Shown here one piece after another: positions 42,798 through 52,506 of a DNA stretch of 64,000 nt (positions are counted from its first letter, which is position 1; every line of letters starts with the position of its first letter). This DNA is from Bacteriovoracaceae bacterium (GTDB taxonomy: Bacteria > Bdellovibrionota > UBA1018), in NCBI GenBank assembly GCA_947447665.1, contig CANFJX010000001.1, positions 1 to 64,000 on the forward strand, given 5' to 3'. Both the position numbers and the translations under genes were made by a program. A model generated the notes under the pieces. It ran no database searches, was not told the DNA's origin, and saw only the letters and a list, made by a program, of their open reading frames with translations.

Positions 42798-44261
42798 ATG
42801 AGTAGTCCAGAGTCAAGAACCCCATCCCGAATCGAATCCCTCACGCACCTCATTGAAACCGTCCACCGCCTCCGCGCTCCGGAGGGCTGTCCCTGGGACC
42901 GGGCCCAAACTCACCAGAGCTTGCGCCCTTATATGATCGAGGAAGCCTATGAAGTCCTCGATGTCATCGACCAAATCCATACGCCTGAGGACTTGAAAAA
43001 AGTAGCTCTGGCAAATCACTTCAGAGAAGAACTAGGTGACGTTCTCATGCAGGTCGTACTCCACTCTGAAATGACCCAAGAACAAGGGGTTTTCGACTTT
43101 TATGACGTGGCGGAGAGTTTGAATCAAAAGCTCATCCGGCGCCATCCCCACGTCTTCGGAGAAATCAAGGAAGCCTCAGCTGAAAACGCCGTAAAGCGCT
43201 GGGAAAAAGAAAAACAGAAAGAAAAGAAGGGATCTCTGAAATCGAGTGTACTCGATGGAATACCCAAAGGTATGCCCTCCCTCCAACGCTCGACTCGGGT
43301 GATCGAAAAAGTCACGCGGGTTGGATTTCAGTGGGACGACATGGCAGGCCCCCTTGCTAAGGTGGACGAGGAACTTGCAGAGCTCAAGAAAGAAGTTCTC
43401 GATCTCGAAACTCTCAGAAAGAGCTCATTGACACCAAACCCCACCGAAGAAGCCACCCTCAAGAAAAGAATCGAGTCCGAACTCGGCGATCTCCTTTTCA
43501 CACTCAGCAACGTCGCCCATTTAAATAAAATCAGCCCCGAGGACGCTCTCCGAGGAACCCTCTCGCGTTTTGAAAAGCGATTTCGCCACGTAGAGAATCG
43601 ACTCAAGTGGCAGGGTAAAAGGCCTGAACAGTCAGACCTCTCAGAAATGGATAAGTACTGGAACGAAGCTAAATTGCTCGAAAAAATCGAGATCTATGGC
43701 CTCACAGGAGGCATCGCCTCTGGTAAGTCTACGGTCGCTCAGATTTTCCGCGAACTCGGAACTCCAGTGATCGACGCTGATCAAATCACTCGAGAACTCT
43801 CCCAACCCGGGGGAGCTGCTCATGATAAAATTTTGCACCGTTTTGGAACGGTCGATCGATCCCAACTGAGAAACATCGTCTTTTCTGATCCACAGGCGAA
43901 GGACGATCTCGAGGCTATCCTCCATCCTCTGATTCAAGCAAAAAGCACCGACGAAATGCTCCGTCTAGCTAAAGACCACTCTCGGATCATTTACGAAGCG
44001 ACTCTCTTGGTTGAAACCGGTCGACACCAAGAATTTACGGGACTCATCACCGTTGAGGCAACACGAGAACTCCAACTCTCCCGCCTCCGCGCGAGAAACG
44101 GCATGGATGAAAAAATAGCAGAATCCATTCTGAATACTCAGGCATCGAGCGCAGATCGACGCCAACACGCTCAGTGGGTAATCGAAAACACATCGGATCT
44201 GGGAGCTCTGCAACAGAAAGTTCAAAATCTCGCAGCGGAGCTAAGCTCAAAACCGTCGTAA
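42798..44261 (+). CDS. fusion of MazG (NTP pyrophosphohydrolase) and dephospho-CoA kinase (CoaE)
   Basis: The 487-residue protein joins two enzymes. Residues 1-~295 match MazG, itself two repeats: CPWDRAQTHQSLRPYMIEE with YEVLDVID and EELGDVLMQVVLHS, then DEELAELKKEV with ESELGDLLFTLSN. From ~297 a P-loop kinase follows: YGLTGGIASGKSTVAQIF (Walker A), DADQITREL, HPLIQ and a LRARNGMDE block. MazG cleaves non-canonical NTPs; CoaE phosphorylates dephospho-CoA in the last step of CoA synthesis. No stop or frame break separates them. Divergent from ybeY, with 53 bases between. Confidence 0.92.
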   Translation: MSSPESRTPSRIESLTHLIETVHRLRAPEGCPWDRAQTHQSLRPYMIEEAYEVLDVIDQIHTPEDLKKVALANHFREELGDVLMQVVLHSEMTQEQGVFDFYDVAESLNQKLIRRHPHVFGEIKEASAENAVKRWEKEKQKEKKGSLKSSVLDGIPKGMPSLQRSTRVIEKVTRVGFQWDDMAGPLAKVDEELAELKKEVLDLETLRKSSLTPNPTEEATLKKRIESELGDLLFTLSNVAHLNKISPEDALRGTLSRFEKRFRHVENRLKWQGKRPEQSDLSEMDKYWNEAKLLEKIEIYGLTGGIASGKSTVAQIFRELGTPVIDADQITRELSQPGGAAHDKILHRFGTVDRSQLRNIVFSDPQAKDDLEAILHPLIQAKSTDEMLRLAKDHSRIIYEATLLVETGRHQEFTGLITVEATRELQLSRLRARNGMDEKIAESILNTQASSADRRQHAQWVIENTSDLGALQQKVQNLAAELSSKPS

Positions 44262-44352
44262 AAAGCTTTGCTTTACATTTCTAAAGTTCATTCATACGAT
44301 CAATTCTACCGATTTGAAGTAGGCGTTTTATCGCATCAGGAGAGGGGATCAA

Positions 44353-45210
44353 GTGAAGAGCTACTTTTCTATTTTAGCGCTGACTTTTGCCTTAACGGGC
44401 TGCAATGCTTATCAGTTCGTGGACTCTCCCGCCGGAGATGCTCAAAATCTCGCAGCAGCTAGGTCTTGCTTAGACCGAGGGGACTATTCTTGCGCGACAG
44501 AGTACTATCTCAAGCTATCGCCCTCAATGAGCGATACGACCTACTCAGAGCTTGCGATTGCCAACCTTGCTAAGAGTGGAATTACGGTGGGCACCTTTGC
44601 ATCCACTATTTTACAAAGCGACGCGAGCATTGGCAGACTCCTCACTCTCTTTGCAGGCAGCCTGAGTTACCAAGCGTCTAGCTCTCTCCGACTCAATCTT
44701 TTTCACAATTATCAACTTGCACTCAAAATTCAAAACCCTCAGGCCCAAGGGGTCCTTCGGCTCATCACTACCTTAGCGTTTATGGCAGAGCTTCTCGCCG
44801 AGGATGCGAGCACTACCGGAGTCTATCAAGCCTCTGACTTGGTAGTCAATTCGACGGGCTGCTTGGCTCTTTCAGCGATTAATGCCGCAAATTCTCCCAA
44901 TTGTAGCGGCCCTGCCGCGAACACTCTGATCTCCGGTCAAGCGCTCTCGGGCCCTCTCTCCTCTGCCTTAGATGCGGACATCGAAGATCTCAACTACGGG
45001 GGTGCCCCCACTCTCTTTATGTTCAACGCTGGACTCGCTGAAGTTCAAACTGCGATCAATCTCATTGGCTCAGGGAGCAAACTGATCTCCTCGGTCGCTT
45101 CTTTTTTCGGAGAGTTCACGAGCGTGTCCATTACCCCTACTGGAAACAGTAAGAACGCGCGAGCCTATCTCTATCTCATGCTCTCACTGGGAGTCGGGAG
45201 CCAATCATGA
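44353..45210 (+). CDS. hypothetical lipoprotein
   Basis: The 285-residue protein has lipobox LTGC after a short signal peptide, then SCLDRGDYSCATEYYLKLSPS, which looks like the start of a tetratricopeptide-type helical array. The rest is helical and Ala/Ser/Leu-rich (for example SLSYQASSSLRLNLFHNYQLAL). The start is GTG 44353 with GAGGGGATCAA before it. It overlaps the next gene by ATGA, so the two are co-translated. Probably assists the outer-membrane protein that follows; not shown by sequence alone. Confidence 0.7.
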   Translation: MKSYFSILALTFALTGCNAYQFVDSPAGDAQNLAAARSCLDRGDYSCATEYYLKLSPSMSDTTYSELAIANLAKSGITVGTFASTILQSDASIGRLLTLFAGSLSYQASSSLRLNLFHNYQLALKIQNPQAQGVLRLITTLAFMAELLAEDASTTGVYQASDLVVNSTGCLALSAINAANSPNCSGPAANTLISGQALSGPLSSALDADIEDLNYGGAPTLFMFNAGLAEVQTAINLIGSGSKLISSVASFFGEFTSVSITPTGNSKNARAYLYLMLSLGVGSQS

Positions 45211-46334
45211 AATTCTCTAACCAGGGTTCGCCCAAAATGCGCTTTTCACGTGTGATTTCAGCTTTTGCCTTCTATCTTGGATGTTCCTCAGCCTGGGCAA
45301 TCGAGCCGATCATTCGTCCGTTCCTGAGCACTCGAAGCGTCGGAATGGGGGGCGTCATCATGACGACCGGCCTTTATGAGGAAAATTTCTTCAGTAACCC
45401 AGCCCGAGTCACGGCCAACCCTGAATCGAAGCTAACTCTCTTTGATCTCAGCGCCGAAACGAACTCCAACACACTCAATGCAATCTCTCAAACTAATGGA
45501 ACTCTTGCTAACATTCTGAATAAACAGGCAGGCAAGAACCTTCACCAACGAATGCAAATCGTTTTGCCGGCTTGGTACCTAGCGGCTAATGACGACCGAA
45601 GATTTGCCATCGCTTTTGGAATTATTGCTGGGGGCCAGTCCAATATAACTTTAAGTAACAACTTCAACAGCAGCGGTGCCCTGATTGCAGACATTGGGCC
45701 GGCACTCACCTTTGGCTATAAAGTTTTGCACGACGAGTCTCTTTCGATCGGAATGACGCTTCACGGCAGCTATCGATTTTCAGTCAATGGCGCCGTGAGC
45801 CTGATTGACTTAATTCGTGGAAGCAATGCAAATCTCAGCTCATTAGCGAACGAAGGAGCCATGTACAATTTGGACCTCGGAGTCATGTACCGGTTTCTGC
45901 AGCTGGGGGCTTGGGAGTTCCATGCGGGGTTAGCAGGGCAAAACCTCCTGGGCGGGGCATTCAATACGATTCCAGTTTCTCTAGCAAAAATCCCTAGTTC
46001 CCCGATTCAACAACCTCGTAGCGCAGGGGTAGGGGTTTCTGTCGTTCGCCAAGAGTGGGGCTTCCTGAGCGATTCGGTGATTGCTCTCGAGGCCAGTGAT
46101 CTCTTCAATAATGCCTCTGGAAGTTTTTTTCGATTACTGCACTTGGGTTTGGAAACTCACTGGAAATCCCTAGCTTTACGAATGGGACTGAATCAGGGAT
46201 ATTGGACAGCCGGACTTGGGCTGGACGTCCACTATTTCACTCTGAACCTAGCCTCCTACGGAGAGGAGCTCGGCTTAAATGCGGGGCAGCAGGAGGATCG
46301 CCGCTACACTTTGGGTATGGGAATTCACTTCTGA
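45207..46334 (+). CDS. outer-membrane beta-barrel protein (PorV/FadL-like)
   Basis: The 375-residue protein has a signal peptide ending SSAWA, then RPFLSTRSVGMGGVIMTTGLYEENFFSNPARV. This Gly-rich plug-like start with an early 'N-P-A' is seen in PorV/UPF0164 and FadL-like barrels. Alternating strands continue to a terminal aromatic (GMGIHF), the usual outer-membrane C-terminal Phe. It overlaps the PilZ-like gene by 10 bases at the 3' end. Substrate unknown. Confidence 0.72.
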   Translation: MKFSNQGSPKMRFSRVISAFAFYLGCSSAWAIEPIIRPFLSTRSVGMGGVIMTTGLYEENFFSNPARVTANPESKLTLFDLSAETNSNTLNAISQTNGTLANILNKQAGKNLHQRMQIVLPAWYLAANDDRRFAIAFGIIAGGQSNITLSNNFNSSGALIADIGPALTFGYKVLHDESLSIGMTLHGSYRFSVNGAVSLIDLIRGSNANLSSLANEGAMYNLDLGVMYRFLQLGAWEFHAGLAGQNLLGGAFNTIPVSLAKIPSSPIQQPRSAGVGVSVVRQEWGFLSDSVIALEASDLFNNASGSFFRLLHLGLETHWKSLALRMGLNQGYWTAGLGLDVHYFTLNLASYGEELGLNAGQQEDRRYTLGMGIHF

Positions 46335-46777
46335 GTGAGATGCTGCGCTTGAATTTCCTCTAACAAAGCGCCAAGGGCACTCGACTCCTCGGGGGTTTTT
46401 AAGTCAAACTCCACCCCAGCTCGGAATGCGAAAGGCTCCTTTGAGATCACGTGGCTATTCAAATTATACTCCTGGCACCAAATCACCTTGGCTACTAATA
46501 CTAGTTTGCTCGGCTCGGTAAGGGTTAATCTAATTTCTTGTCCCTCGCGCAACATAATTGATGCAAAAAAGCCGGCACCTTTAAGTGAAAAATCATTCAA
46601 AACTAACCGAACTGTGGTGCTCGTCGCAACTGATGGAGCGGCATCAGTGCCCGGCTCTCCAGGTTGAAAAACCTCGCATAACGCATCCATTCGCTTGATA
46701 TGGAAGAGACGCTTAGATCTACGCTTTTTTTTGCCTTGCGATGGAGGACCACCGGCTTGATTTGGAGTTTGCCACAT
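46325..46777 (-). CDS. PilZ-like domain protein
   Basis: The 150-residue protein has an N-terminal Lys/Arg-rich stretch (KKKRRSKRLFHIKR) that could supply the RxxxR part, and NDFSLKGAGFF, matching (D/N)xSxxG of the c-di-GMP-binding PilZ fold, followed by beta strands (EIRLTL, LVLVAKVIW). It sits just downstream of fliA, suggesting a link to motility control by c-di-GMP. The binding residues are not all certain. Confidence 0.65.
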   Translation of the reverse strand: MWQTPNQAGGPPSQGKKKRRSKRLFHIKRMDALCEVFQPGEPGTDAAPSVATSTTVRLVLNDFSLKGAGFFASIMLREGQEIRLTLTEPSKLVLVAKVIWCQEYNLNSHVISKEPFAFRAGVEFDLKTPEESSALGALLEEIQAQHLTQK

Positions 46778-46799
46778 AGAGTTTTAGACCTAGAATCGT

Positions 46800-47828
46800 T
46801 CAACTAAATAAAGAGACAAAGTCTTCCCAATTATTTTTAAGTTTAGATTTCAATCTCAGGATCGCTTGGGTATGAAGTTGACTCACTCGTGACTCGGTCA
46901 CGTCTAAAACCTTCCCGATTTCTTTAAGATTCAGATCTTCGTAATAGTAAAGAGAAAGGACTAATCTTTGCTTTTCAGGAAGGTCTCGAATCGCATCCGC
47001 AACGACCTTTTTTATATGCCCTAGATTCACTTCGCTATAGGGTGTTTGACTTCTCGAATGACCTTCACCACCGCTGTGCAACGCTTTCTTATCAGCTTTT
47101 GAGAAATGAGAGACGTCATCGTAAGAAAGAAGCGAGACCGTCCTTACCTGGCCTAAAAGCTCGTGGTATTCAGCCTGACTAATTCCTAATTCCTGACAGA
47201 CTTCATCATCAGTCGCTTGTCGTCCCTTTTGATGCTCAATCTTTGCAAAGCATCGCTCTAAGAGTTTCGCCTTCTCCCGGACAGAGCGAGGCACCCAATC
47301 CTGTGCCCTAAGTTCATCGAGAATCGCTCCACGAATTCTAAATTCCGCATAGGTCTTGAACTTATTGTCACGACTTGCATCATACTTATCAATGGCATCC
47401 ATCAAACCAATGACGCCCGAGCTCATCAAGTCATCCAACTCAATATTTGCGGGGAGACGAGCTGCGATCTTCTGAGCGATGTACTTAATCAGCGGTGCAT
47501 ACTCCAACACTAACTGATCTCTAGTGCTATTAACAGGCGAGCAATCCGGCTTCACAAGATTTTCAGTCTGATTCGCCTCTAACGCGAGCTCCCGCGCAAT
47601 CTCATTTTGAAGAGCTTCTTCCTCTTGGGCCGCCTGATCAGCCAGCTGTCTTTCTTCGATAGCCTCACCGACAGAAATTTTTTGCTCTGATTGGTCTTTA
47701 GGCTTTTCGGATGTCTTAGTTGGGTGAGTGCGAGACTTCCCACCTTGGTTCAACTGAGAGTCAGCGCTTGCTTTGGCTATTTTCTTTAGATTTTCTCGAT
47801 ACTTTTGAATCCCCTGATTTAGACTCAT
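46800..47828 (-). CDS. fliA: flagellar sigma factor FliA (sigma-28)
   Basis: The 342-residue sigma factor has region 2 (YAPLIKYIAQKIAARLP, then DLMSSGVIGLMDAIDKYD and RIRGAILDELRAQDWVPRSVR), region 3, and region 4 (LPEKQRLVLSLYYYEDLNLKEIG with VTESRVSQLHTQAILRLK). It directs RNA polymerase to late flagellar and chemotaxis promoters. It carries an unusually long charged N-terminal extension (~100 residues; E. coli FliA has 239 in total). The gene ends the flagellar cluster. No flhG lies between it and flhF. Confidence 0.93.
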   Translation of the reverse strand: MSLNQGIQKYRENLKKIAKASADSQLNQGGKSRTHPTKTSEKPKDQSEQKISVGEAIEERQLADQAAQEEEALQNEIARELALEANQTENLVKPDCSPVNSTRDQLVLEYAPLIKYIAQKIAARLPANIELDDLMSSGVIGLMDAIDKYDASRDNKFKTYAEFRIRGAILDELRAQDWVPRSVREKAKLLERCFAKIEHQKGRQATDDEVCQELGISQAEYHELLGQVRTVSLLSYDDVSHFSKADKKALHSGGEGHSRSQTPYSEVNLGHIKKVVADAIRDLPEKQRLVLSLYYYEDLNLKEIGKVLDVTESRVSQLHTQAILRLKSKLKNNWEDFVSLFS

Positions 47829-47908
47829 GAGCTAGCCCCACCCCTCTTTTGATCTTATCTCTATCATAGCAGAGATTTCAAATTCACCAATCGCAGTTTA
47901 AAAAAAAT

Positions 47909-49351
47909 TTAGAGACCAAGAAGTAGCGAAACTAGACGCTCTCGAGTTGCGCCCTCAATATCATCTGGAACTTTTTGCCCAGTAGTAAAATAAAGCAGAG
48001 GGAGCTTCACTTTCTGAAAAAGGTTATAAATCCCACCATAGACAATCACTTCGTCTAGTTTAGATAGAATTAAACCCTTTGGCTTAAAAGCTGCGAATTT
48101 GCTTGCTGCATCAAAAAGTTCTGAATCCCGTGTTGTTGCCGACAATATTAAGAAAGTATTCGATTCAGGCACTGCCCCAAGCAGCTCCTGAATCTCCTTC
48201 AATGACTGTGGGTCACGATGGGACCTTCCCGTTGTATCCACTAGGACAAGGTCGAGATTTTTAAAGTCTTGAAGTGCAATCTTTAAATCTTCAACAGATG
48301 CTACGGAACGAAAAGGAACCTGCAGAATTTTACCATAGGTCGCGAGCTGGTCAAACGCCGTGATCTTATAATAGTCTAAGTTTATGAGCCCTACTTTAAG
48401 CTGCCTCTTGGTTTGAGCTTCGCTTGCAATCTTAGCTAGAGTGGTGGTTTTTCCGACGCCAGTAGGTCCAATAAAGGAAATCACGGCAGGCCCTCGAGAC
48501 TTGCCAGCGTTTCGATCTGCCTGAATCTTATCCAGCGGAGAGACAACCTGAATGGTTTCCATCAATTCGCTCGCCACAACATCGACCACTTGATCGATCT
48601 GCTTAGAGCGCTCATTGCCGAGCTCAAAAGCTGCTTTTTTGATGAGAGCGAGCGCGTATCGCCGATCTACTCCATTCACCACCAATTGCTCGAAAACGTC
48701 TTGAAGCGCTGGGATATCGAGTGAAATATGAGGGACATTATGTCTTTTCTCGGCATCGCCTTCACGCTCACTAGAGCCCATGTCTCGCGGCTCAGCTTGA
48801 TTTTTTTTCAAATCCTGAAGCATTTGCTTCAACTCCTGGACCTCTTGCTCTAACTCAGCAGTACTTTGATTGTTAGATGATTGTAAAACGGAGGCTGGGA
48901 TAGCTGCGGGAGTTGAGCTGTAACTTCCCCCTGGAGCAGCAAGGCGAGTCTGAGCTTTGTCATCTTCAATGTCGATGTACCGGGTCGCTGTAATTTTCTT
49001 TGAAGCAGCTTGCTGATCTCCCTTTGTCCGAATCTGCACTCGCTCCTGAGTGGACTCAGCGCGCTGCAGGTGGCGGTTTGTGTACTTATCATAAAGTCCT
49101 GCCTGCTTCTCCGCTGGTAATTGATTGAGCGCATCACGACTATTGGCGGGCAATCGGCTCTCTACGCGGGTCTTTTTCGTCATGGATCGGTCTGAAACCG
49201 CCGCAGTCACTTCGATTGTCGCCTTCGAAAGCAGGCCAAAGCCTTTCTTCATGTTCCGAGTCTGAAGAATCACGGCTTCTGGCCCGAGCTCTCGCTTAAT
49301 GCTTTCTAGAGCTTCTTGCATGGTAGTTGCTTCAAATTTCTTAACTTGCAT
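47909..49351 (-). CDS. flhF: flagellar biosynthesis GTPase FlhF
   Basis: The 480-residue SRP-type GTPase has an N-terminal B domain (KKFEATTMQEALESIKRELG), a long variable linker, an N domain, and a G domain: SFIGPTGVGKTTTLAKIA (G1), VDTTGRSHRDPQSL (G3) and LSKLDE (G4-like). It sets where and when a polar flagellum is built. ATG 49351 overlaps the end of flhA by 11 bases. Its usual partner flhG is not adjacent. Confidence 0.94.
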   Translation of the reverse strand: MQVKKFEATTMQEALESIKRELGPEAVILQTRNMKKGFGLLSKATIEVTAAVSDRSMTKKTRVESRLPANSRDALNQLPAEKQAGLYDKYTNRHLQRAESTQERVQIRTKGDQQAASKKITATRYIDIEDDKAQTRLAAPGGSYSSTPAAIPASVLQSSNNQSTAELEQEVQELKQMLQDLKKNQAEPRDMGSSEREGDAEKRHNVPHISLDIPALQDVFEQLVVNGVDRRYALALIKKAAFELGNERSKQIDQVVDVVASELMETIQVVSPLDKIQADRNAGKSRGPAVISFIGPTGVGKTTTLAKIASEAQTKRQLKVGLINLDYYKITAFDQLATYGKILQVPFRSVASVEDLKIALQDFKNLDLVLVDTTGRSHRDPQSLKEIQELLGAVPESNTFLILSATTRDSELFDAASKFAAFKPKGLILSKLDEVIVYGGIYNLFQKVKLPLLYFTTGQKVPDDIEGATRERLVSLLLGL

Positions 49352-51419
49352 ATGATAACCTCACTGTTCCAAAGGCTTTGACACTCACGCTGGGAGAAAT
49401 CTCATTATGAGACAAGACTGTAACGTTCGGTATAAATCGATCAATCAGACCCTTAAGATGGAACCGAATCAAGGGTGAACATAAGACGACCGCTTGACTG
49501 GTTTCTCGGCTCATTTCAACCGCCTGCTGATTCAATTGAGCGACAAAATTACGCACAAATTCAGGATCAACAGAGAGCTGTAGTCCTTGATCCGTCTGAA
49601 TCATTCCTTGCGCAATCGTTTCCTCAACGGTTCGATCCAAAGTGATCAGCACCAACTGTCCAGAACCATTGACTAATTTTTTAGTAATCGTTCTAGATAG
49701 AACCGCTCGAACGCCTTCAGTTAAGAAGACAGGATCTTTTTGGGTGAGCGCTAGATCAGCCAGCGACTCGAGAATGGAGCGTAGATCTCGGATAGATACG
49801 CCCTCCTTAAGGAGGTTCTTAAGAACCTTAAGAACTGTGCCCACGGGAAGTAATCCTGGAATGAGGTCCTCCACCACCTTGGGAGCAATTTGTTTGAACG
49901 AATCCAAGAGTACTTGAAGTTCTTGCCGCCCAAGAAGCTCATGAATATTTTGACGAATGAGCTCAGTCAGATGAGTTGCGGTAACCGTTGAAAGGTCAAC
50001 CACGGTATAACCCGCATAGGTCGCCTCATCCTTCTGCCGGGGGGTAATCCAAAGGGCATCTAAACCAAAGGCAGGCTCACGAGTTGGAATCCCGCTTACT
50101 GGTTCTAGTACGTTTCCGGGATCCATTGCCAGCAGGCTCCCGACCATGAGAGAACCAGAGCCGATTTGCACTCCCTTGAGGAGCACTTGATAATCTCCTG
50201 GCTTGAGCTCCAAGTTATCTCGAATTCTAAGAGGAGGGATAATCACACCCAAGTCTAGTGCAAACTGCTTGCGAATATTAGAAATCCGCTCGAGTAGATC
50301 TCCGTTTTGCTCAACATCTACGATATTGATCAACCCGTAACCCACTTCAAGCTCCAAGAGGTCGACGGGCAGTAGATTTTCCAGTTTCTCCTGCGAGGGC
50401 TTGAGTTTTTCTTGGGTGACTTTTTTCAACTTCGCAGCCTCATCTTCCTGAGTCCGCTTTTGAATTTGGTAAGAAAACCCACACAACCCCAGCGCCAAGG
50501 TAATAAAGGGAACAAAGGGTAAACCGGGAATCACGGCCATAAAGCCCATGACGCCCCCCGCAGCCATGAGCGCTTTGGGTTTCATAATCAGCTGCTTTGA
50601 AACCTCTTGGCTAAAGTTGGTGCTGGTTGCAGTTCGAGTGACAATAATACCTGCGGCAGTTGATACAATCAGAGCAGGTATCTGGGTCACCAACCCGTCC
50701 CCGATGGTCAGAAGGGTGAACGTCGATGCAGCGGTGCTCAGCTCCATCCCCTTTTGGAGAGTGCCGATAATAATTCCGCCGACCACATTGACGACAACGA
50801 TCATGATACCTGCGATCGCATCTCCTCGAACGAATTTAGACGAACCGTCCATAGCCCCATAGAAATCGGCTTCTCTGGCGATTTCACCTCTGCGACGACG
50901 CGCCTCCTCCTCGTTAATTAGGCCCGCATTGAGATCTGCATCAATGGACATTTGCTTCCCTGGCATAGCGTCCAAAGTAAATCTTGCGGCGACTTCTGCG
51001 ACTCGGCCCGCGCCCTTAGTGATAACAATAAAATTAATAATTACTAAAATAATAAAAATAACTACACCGACGGCGTAATTACCTCCCACAACGAACTCAC
51101 CGAAAGACCGAATGACTTCACCTGCGGCTGAGGTTCCGTCTTCAGCGCCATGAAGGAGAATGAGTCGAGTCGTCGCAACGTTCAACGAAAGTCTAAATAA
51201 CGTCGTAATCAAAAGAAGAGATGGGAATATACTGAAATCAAGAGCTCGAGTCGCATAGACCGAAGTCAGAAGCAAGATGATCGATAGAGCAATTTCGATC
51301 GACAAGAGGATATCCATGAGAAATCGAGGCATCGGGATGATCATTACGGCCAAAATCGCCATCAAACCGCAAGCCATCACGAGATCTGAATTTTTTGTTA
51401 TCTTTTCTATTAAGTTCAC
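49341..51419 (-). CDS. flhA: flagellar export gate protein FlhA
   Basis: The 692-residue protein has eight N-terminal helices (residues ~1-310; for example MIIPMPRFLMDILLSIEIAL) and a large cytoplasmic domain. The signature EVAARFTLDAMPGKQMSIDA and the ring-forming C-terminal region are present. It uses the proton gradient to drive export and docks chaperones. The start is GTG 51419, overlapping flhB stop by GTGA. Confidence 0.96.
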   Translation of the reverse strand: MNLIEKITKNSDLVMACGLMAILAVMIIPMPRFLMDILLSIEIALSIILLLTSVYATRALDFSIFPSLLLITTLFRLSLNVATTRLILLHGAEDGTSAAGEVIRSFGEFVVGGNYAVGVVIFIILVIINFIVITKGAGRVAEVAARFTLDAMPGKQMSIDADLNAGLINEEEARRRRGEIAREADFYGAMDGSSKFVRGDAIAGIMIVVVNVVGGIIIGTLQKGMELSTAASTFTLLTIGDGLVTQIPALIVSTAAGIIVTRTATSTNFSQEVSKQLIMKPKALMAAGGVMGFMAVIPGLPFVPFITLALGLCGFSYQIQKRTQEDEAAKLKKVTQEKLKPSQEKLENLLPVDLLELEVGYGLINIVDVEQNGDLLERISNIRKQFALDLGVIIPPLRIRDNLELKPGDYQVLLKGVQIGSGSLMVGSLLAMDPGNVLEPVSGIPTREPAFGLDALWITPRQKDEATYAGYTVVDLSTVTATHLTELIRQNIHELLGRQELQVLLDSFKQIAPKVVEDLIPGLLPVGTVLKVLKNLLKEGVSIRDLRSILESLADLALTQKDPVFLTEGVRAVLSRTITKKLVNGSGQLVLITLDRTVEETIAQGMIQTDQGLQLSVDPEFVRNFVAQLNQQAVEMSRETSQAVVLCSPLIRFHLKGLIDRFIPNVTVLSHNEISPSVSVKAFGTVRLSYAS

Positions 51420-52504
51420 ATCATTCCATTTCTTAATTTATAGACGTATGCGAGAACCTCTGCGACTGCGTGATAAAGATTTCTTGGAACGTATTGCCCC
51501 ACCTTCACCGACTTGTAGAGAGTTCGTGCTAGCGGGACGTTTTCTACCAATGGAACTCCGGCAGCCGCGGCAATCTGTTTGATCTTTTGAGCAATAAGAT
51601 CAGCTCCCTTGGCCACAACTCTCGGGGCAGCCATAGAGTTTTTCTCATAAACAATTGCGATAGCAATGTGGGTAGGGTTAGTAACAATTACATCTGCTTT
51701 CTTCACAGCTTGCATCATTCTTCGACGAGACATTTCCCGCTGAATCGAACGAATTCGAGCGCGAACTTGCGGATCCCCTTCCCGCTCCTTAGACTCTTGT
51801 TTGGCTTCCTGTTTGGTCATTCGAACATTCTTGCTAAATTCCAGGCGCTGAAGAACCAAGTCAATTCCAGCAAAAACTCCCAACACTAAGATCATTACAT
51901 AGAAAATTGACTTAGCAATTCTTCCGTAGCTAGCTGCTAAGTTACCCAAGTCGCCACTCAGATAGCTTGGAGAACTGATGACCTCGGCCTTGATGAGCAT
52001 ATAAGAGACCACTAGGACAATCGACATCTTGCCGATCAGCCGCAGGCCTTCAACCACCTGCTTCATAGAAAAAAGTCTTTGAAATCCAGAGATCGGATTG
52101 ATCTTTCCAAAGTCCGGCATAATGGGATCGATAGAAAAAATGGGACCAGTTTGCACGAAACTGGCCAACACACCCAGAACGAAGCCTGCACCACAAATCG
52201 GGAAACCCACTGAAATCATTAAGCCCACGGCCTTCATGAGATAGCTCCTCACGATATTGGGCGCACCCAAGTCTACTCTCGACGATAGATCTGTCCGAAA
52301 CACTTCCTTCATGAAGTCGCCGAGTTGCTCACCAAAATGGGGCGACATCGTATAGGCCGTCACACAGGCAGCAATGAGAACAGCAAGACCTGCCACTTCT
52401 CGGCTTTGTGCTACGGACCCCTTGTCTCGATATTCTTCGATCCGATGGGGGGACGCCTCCTCGGTTAAGTCCTCTCTAGATCTGTCTTCCTGATTCTCTG
52501 CCAA
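51416..52504 (-). CDS. flhB: flagellar export switch protein FlhB
   Basis: The 362-residue protein has four membrane helices in its N-terminal half and the self-cleaving NPTH motif (VIVTNPTHIAIAIVY) at the start of the cytoplasmic domain. Cleavage switches export from rod/hook to filament subunits. The start is TTG 52504, with AGGAGATAGAG before it. It overlaps flhA by four bases. Confidence 0.95.
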   Translation of the reverse strand: MAENQEDRSREDLTEEASPHRIEEYRDKGSVAQSREVAGLAVLIAACVTAYTMSPHFGEQLGDFMKEVFRTDLSSRVDLGAPNIVRSYLMKAVGLMISVGFPICGAGFVLGVLASFVQTGPIFSIDPIMPDFGKINPISGFQRLFSMKQVVEGLRLIGKMSIVLVVSYMLIKAEVISSPSYLSGDLGNLAASYGRIAKSIFYVMILVLGVFAGIDLVLQRLEFSKNVRMTKQEAKQESKEREGDPQVRARIRSIQREMSRRRMMQAVKKADVIVTNPTHIAIAIVYEKNSMAAPRVVAKGADLIAQKIKQIAAAAGVPLVENVPLARTLYKSVKVGQYVPRNLYHAVAEVLAYVYKLRNGMM

Positions 52505-52506
52505 CT

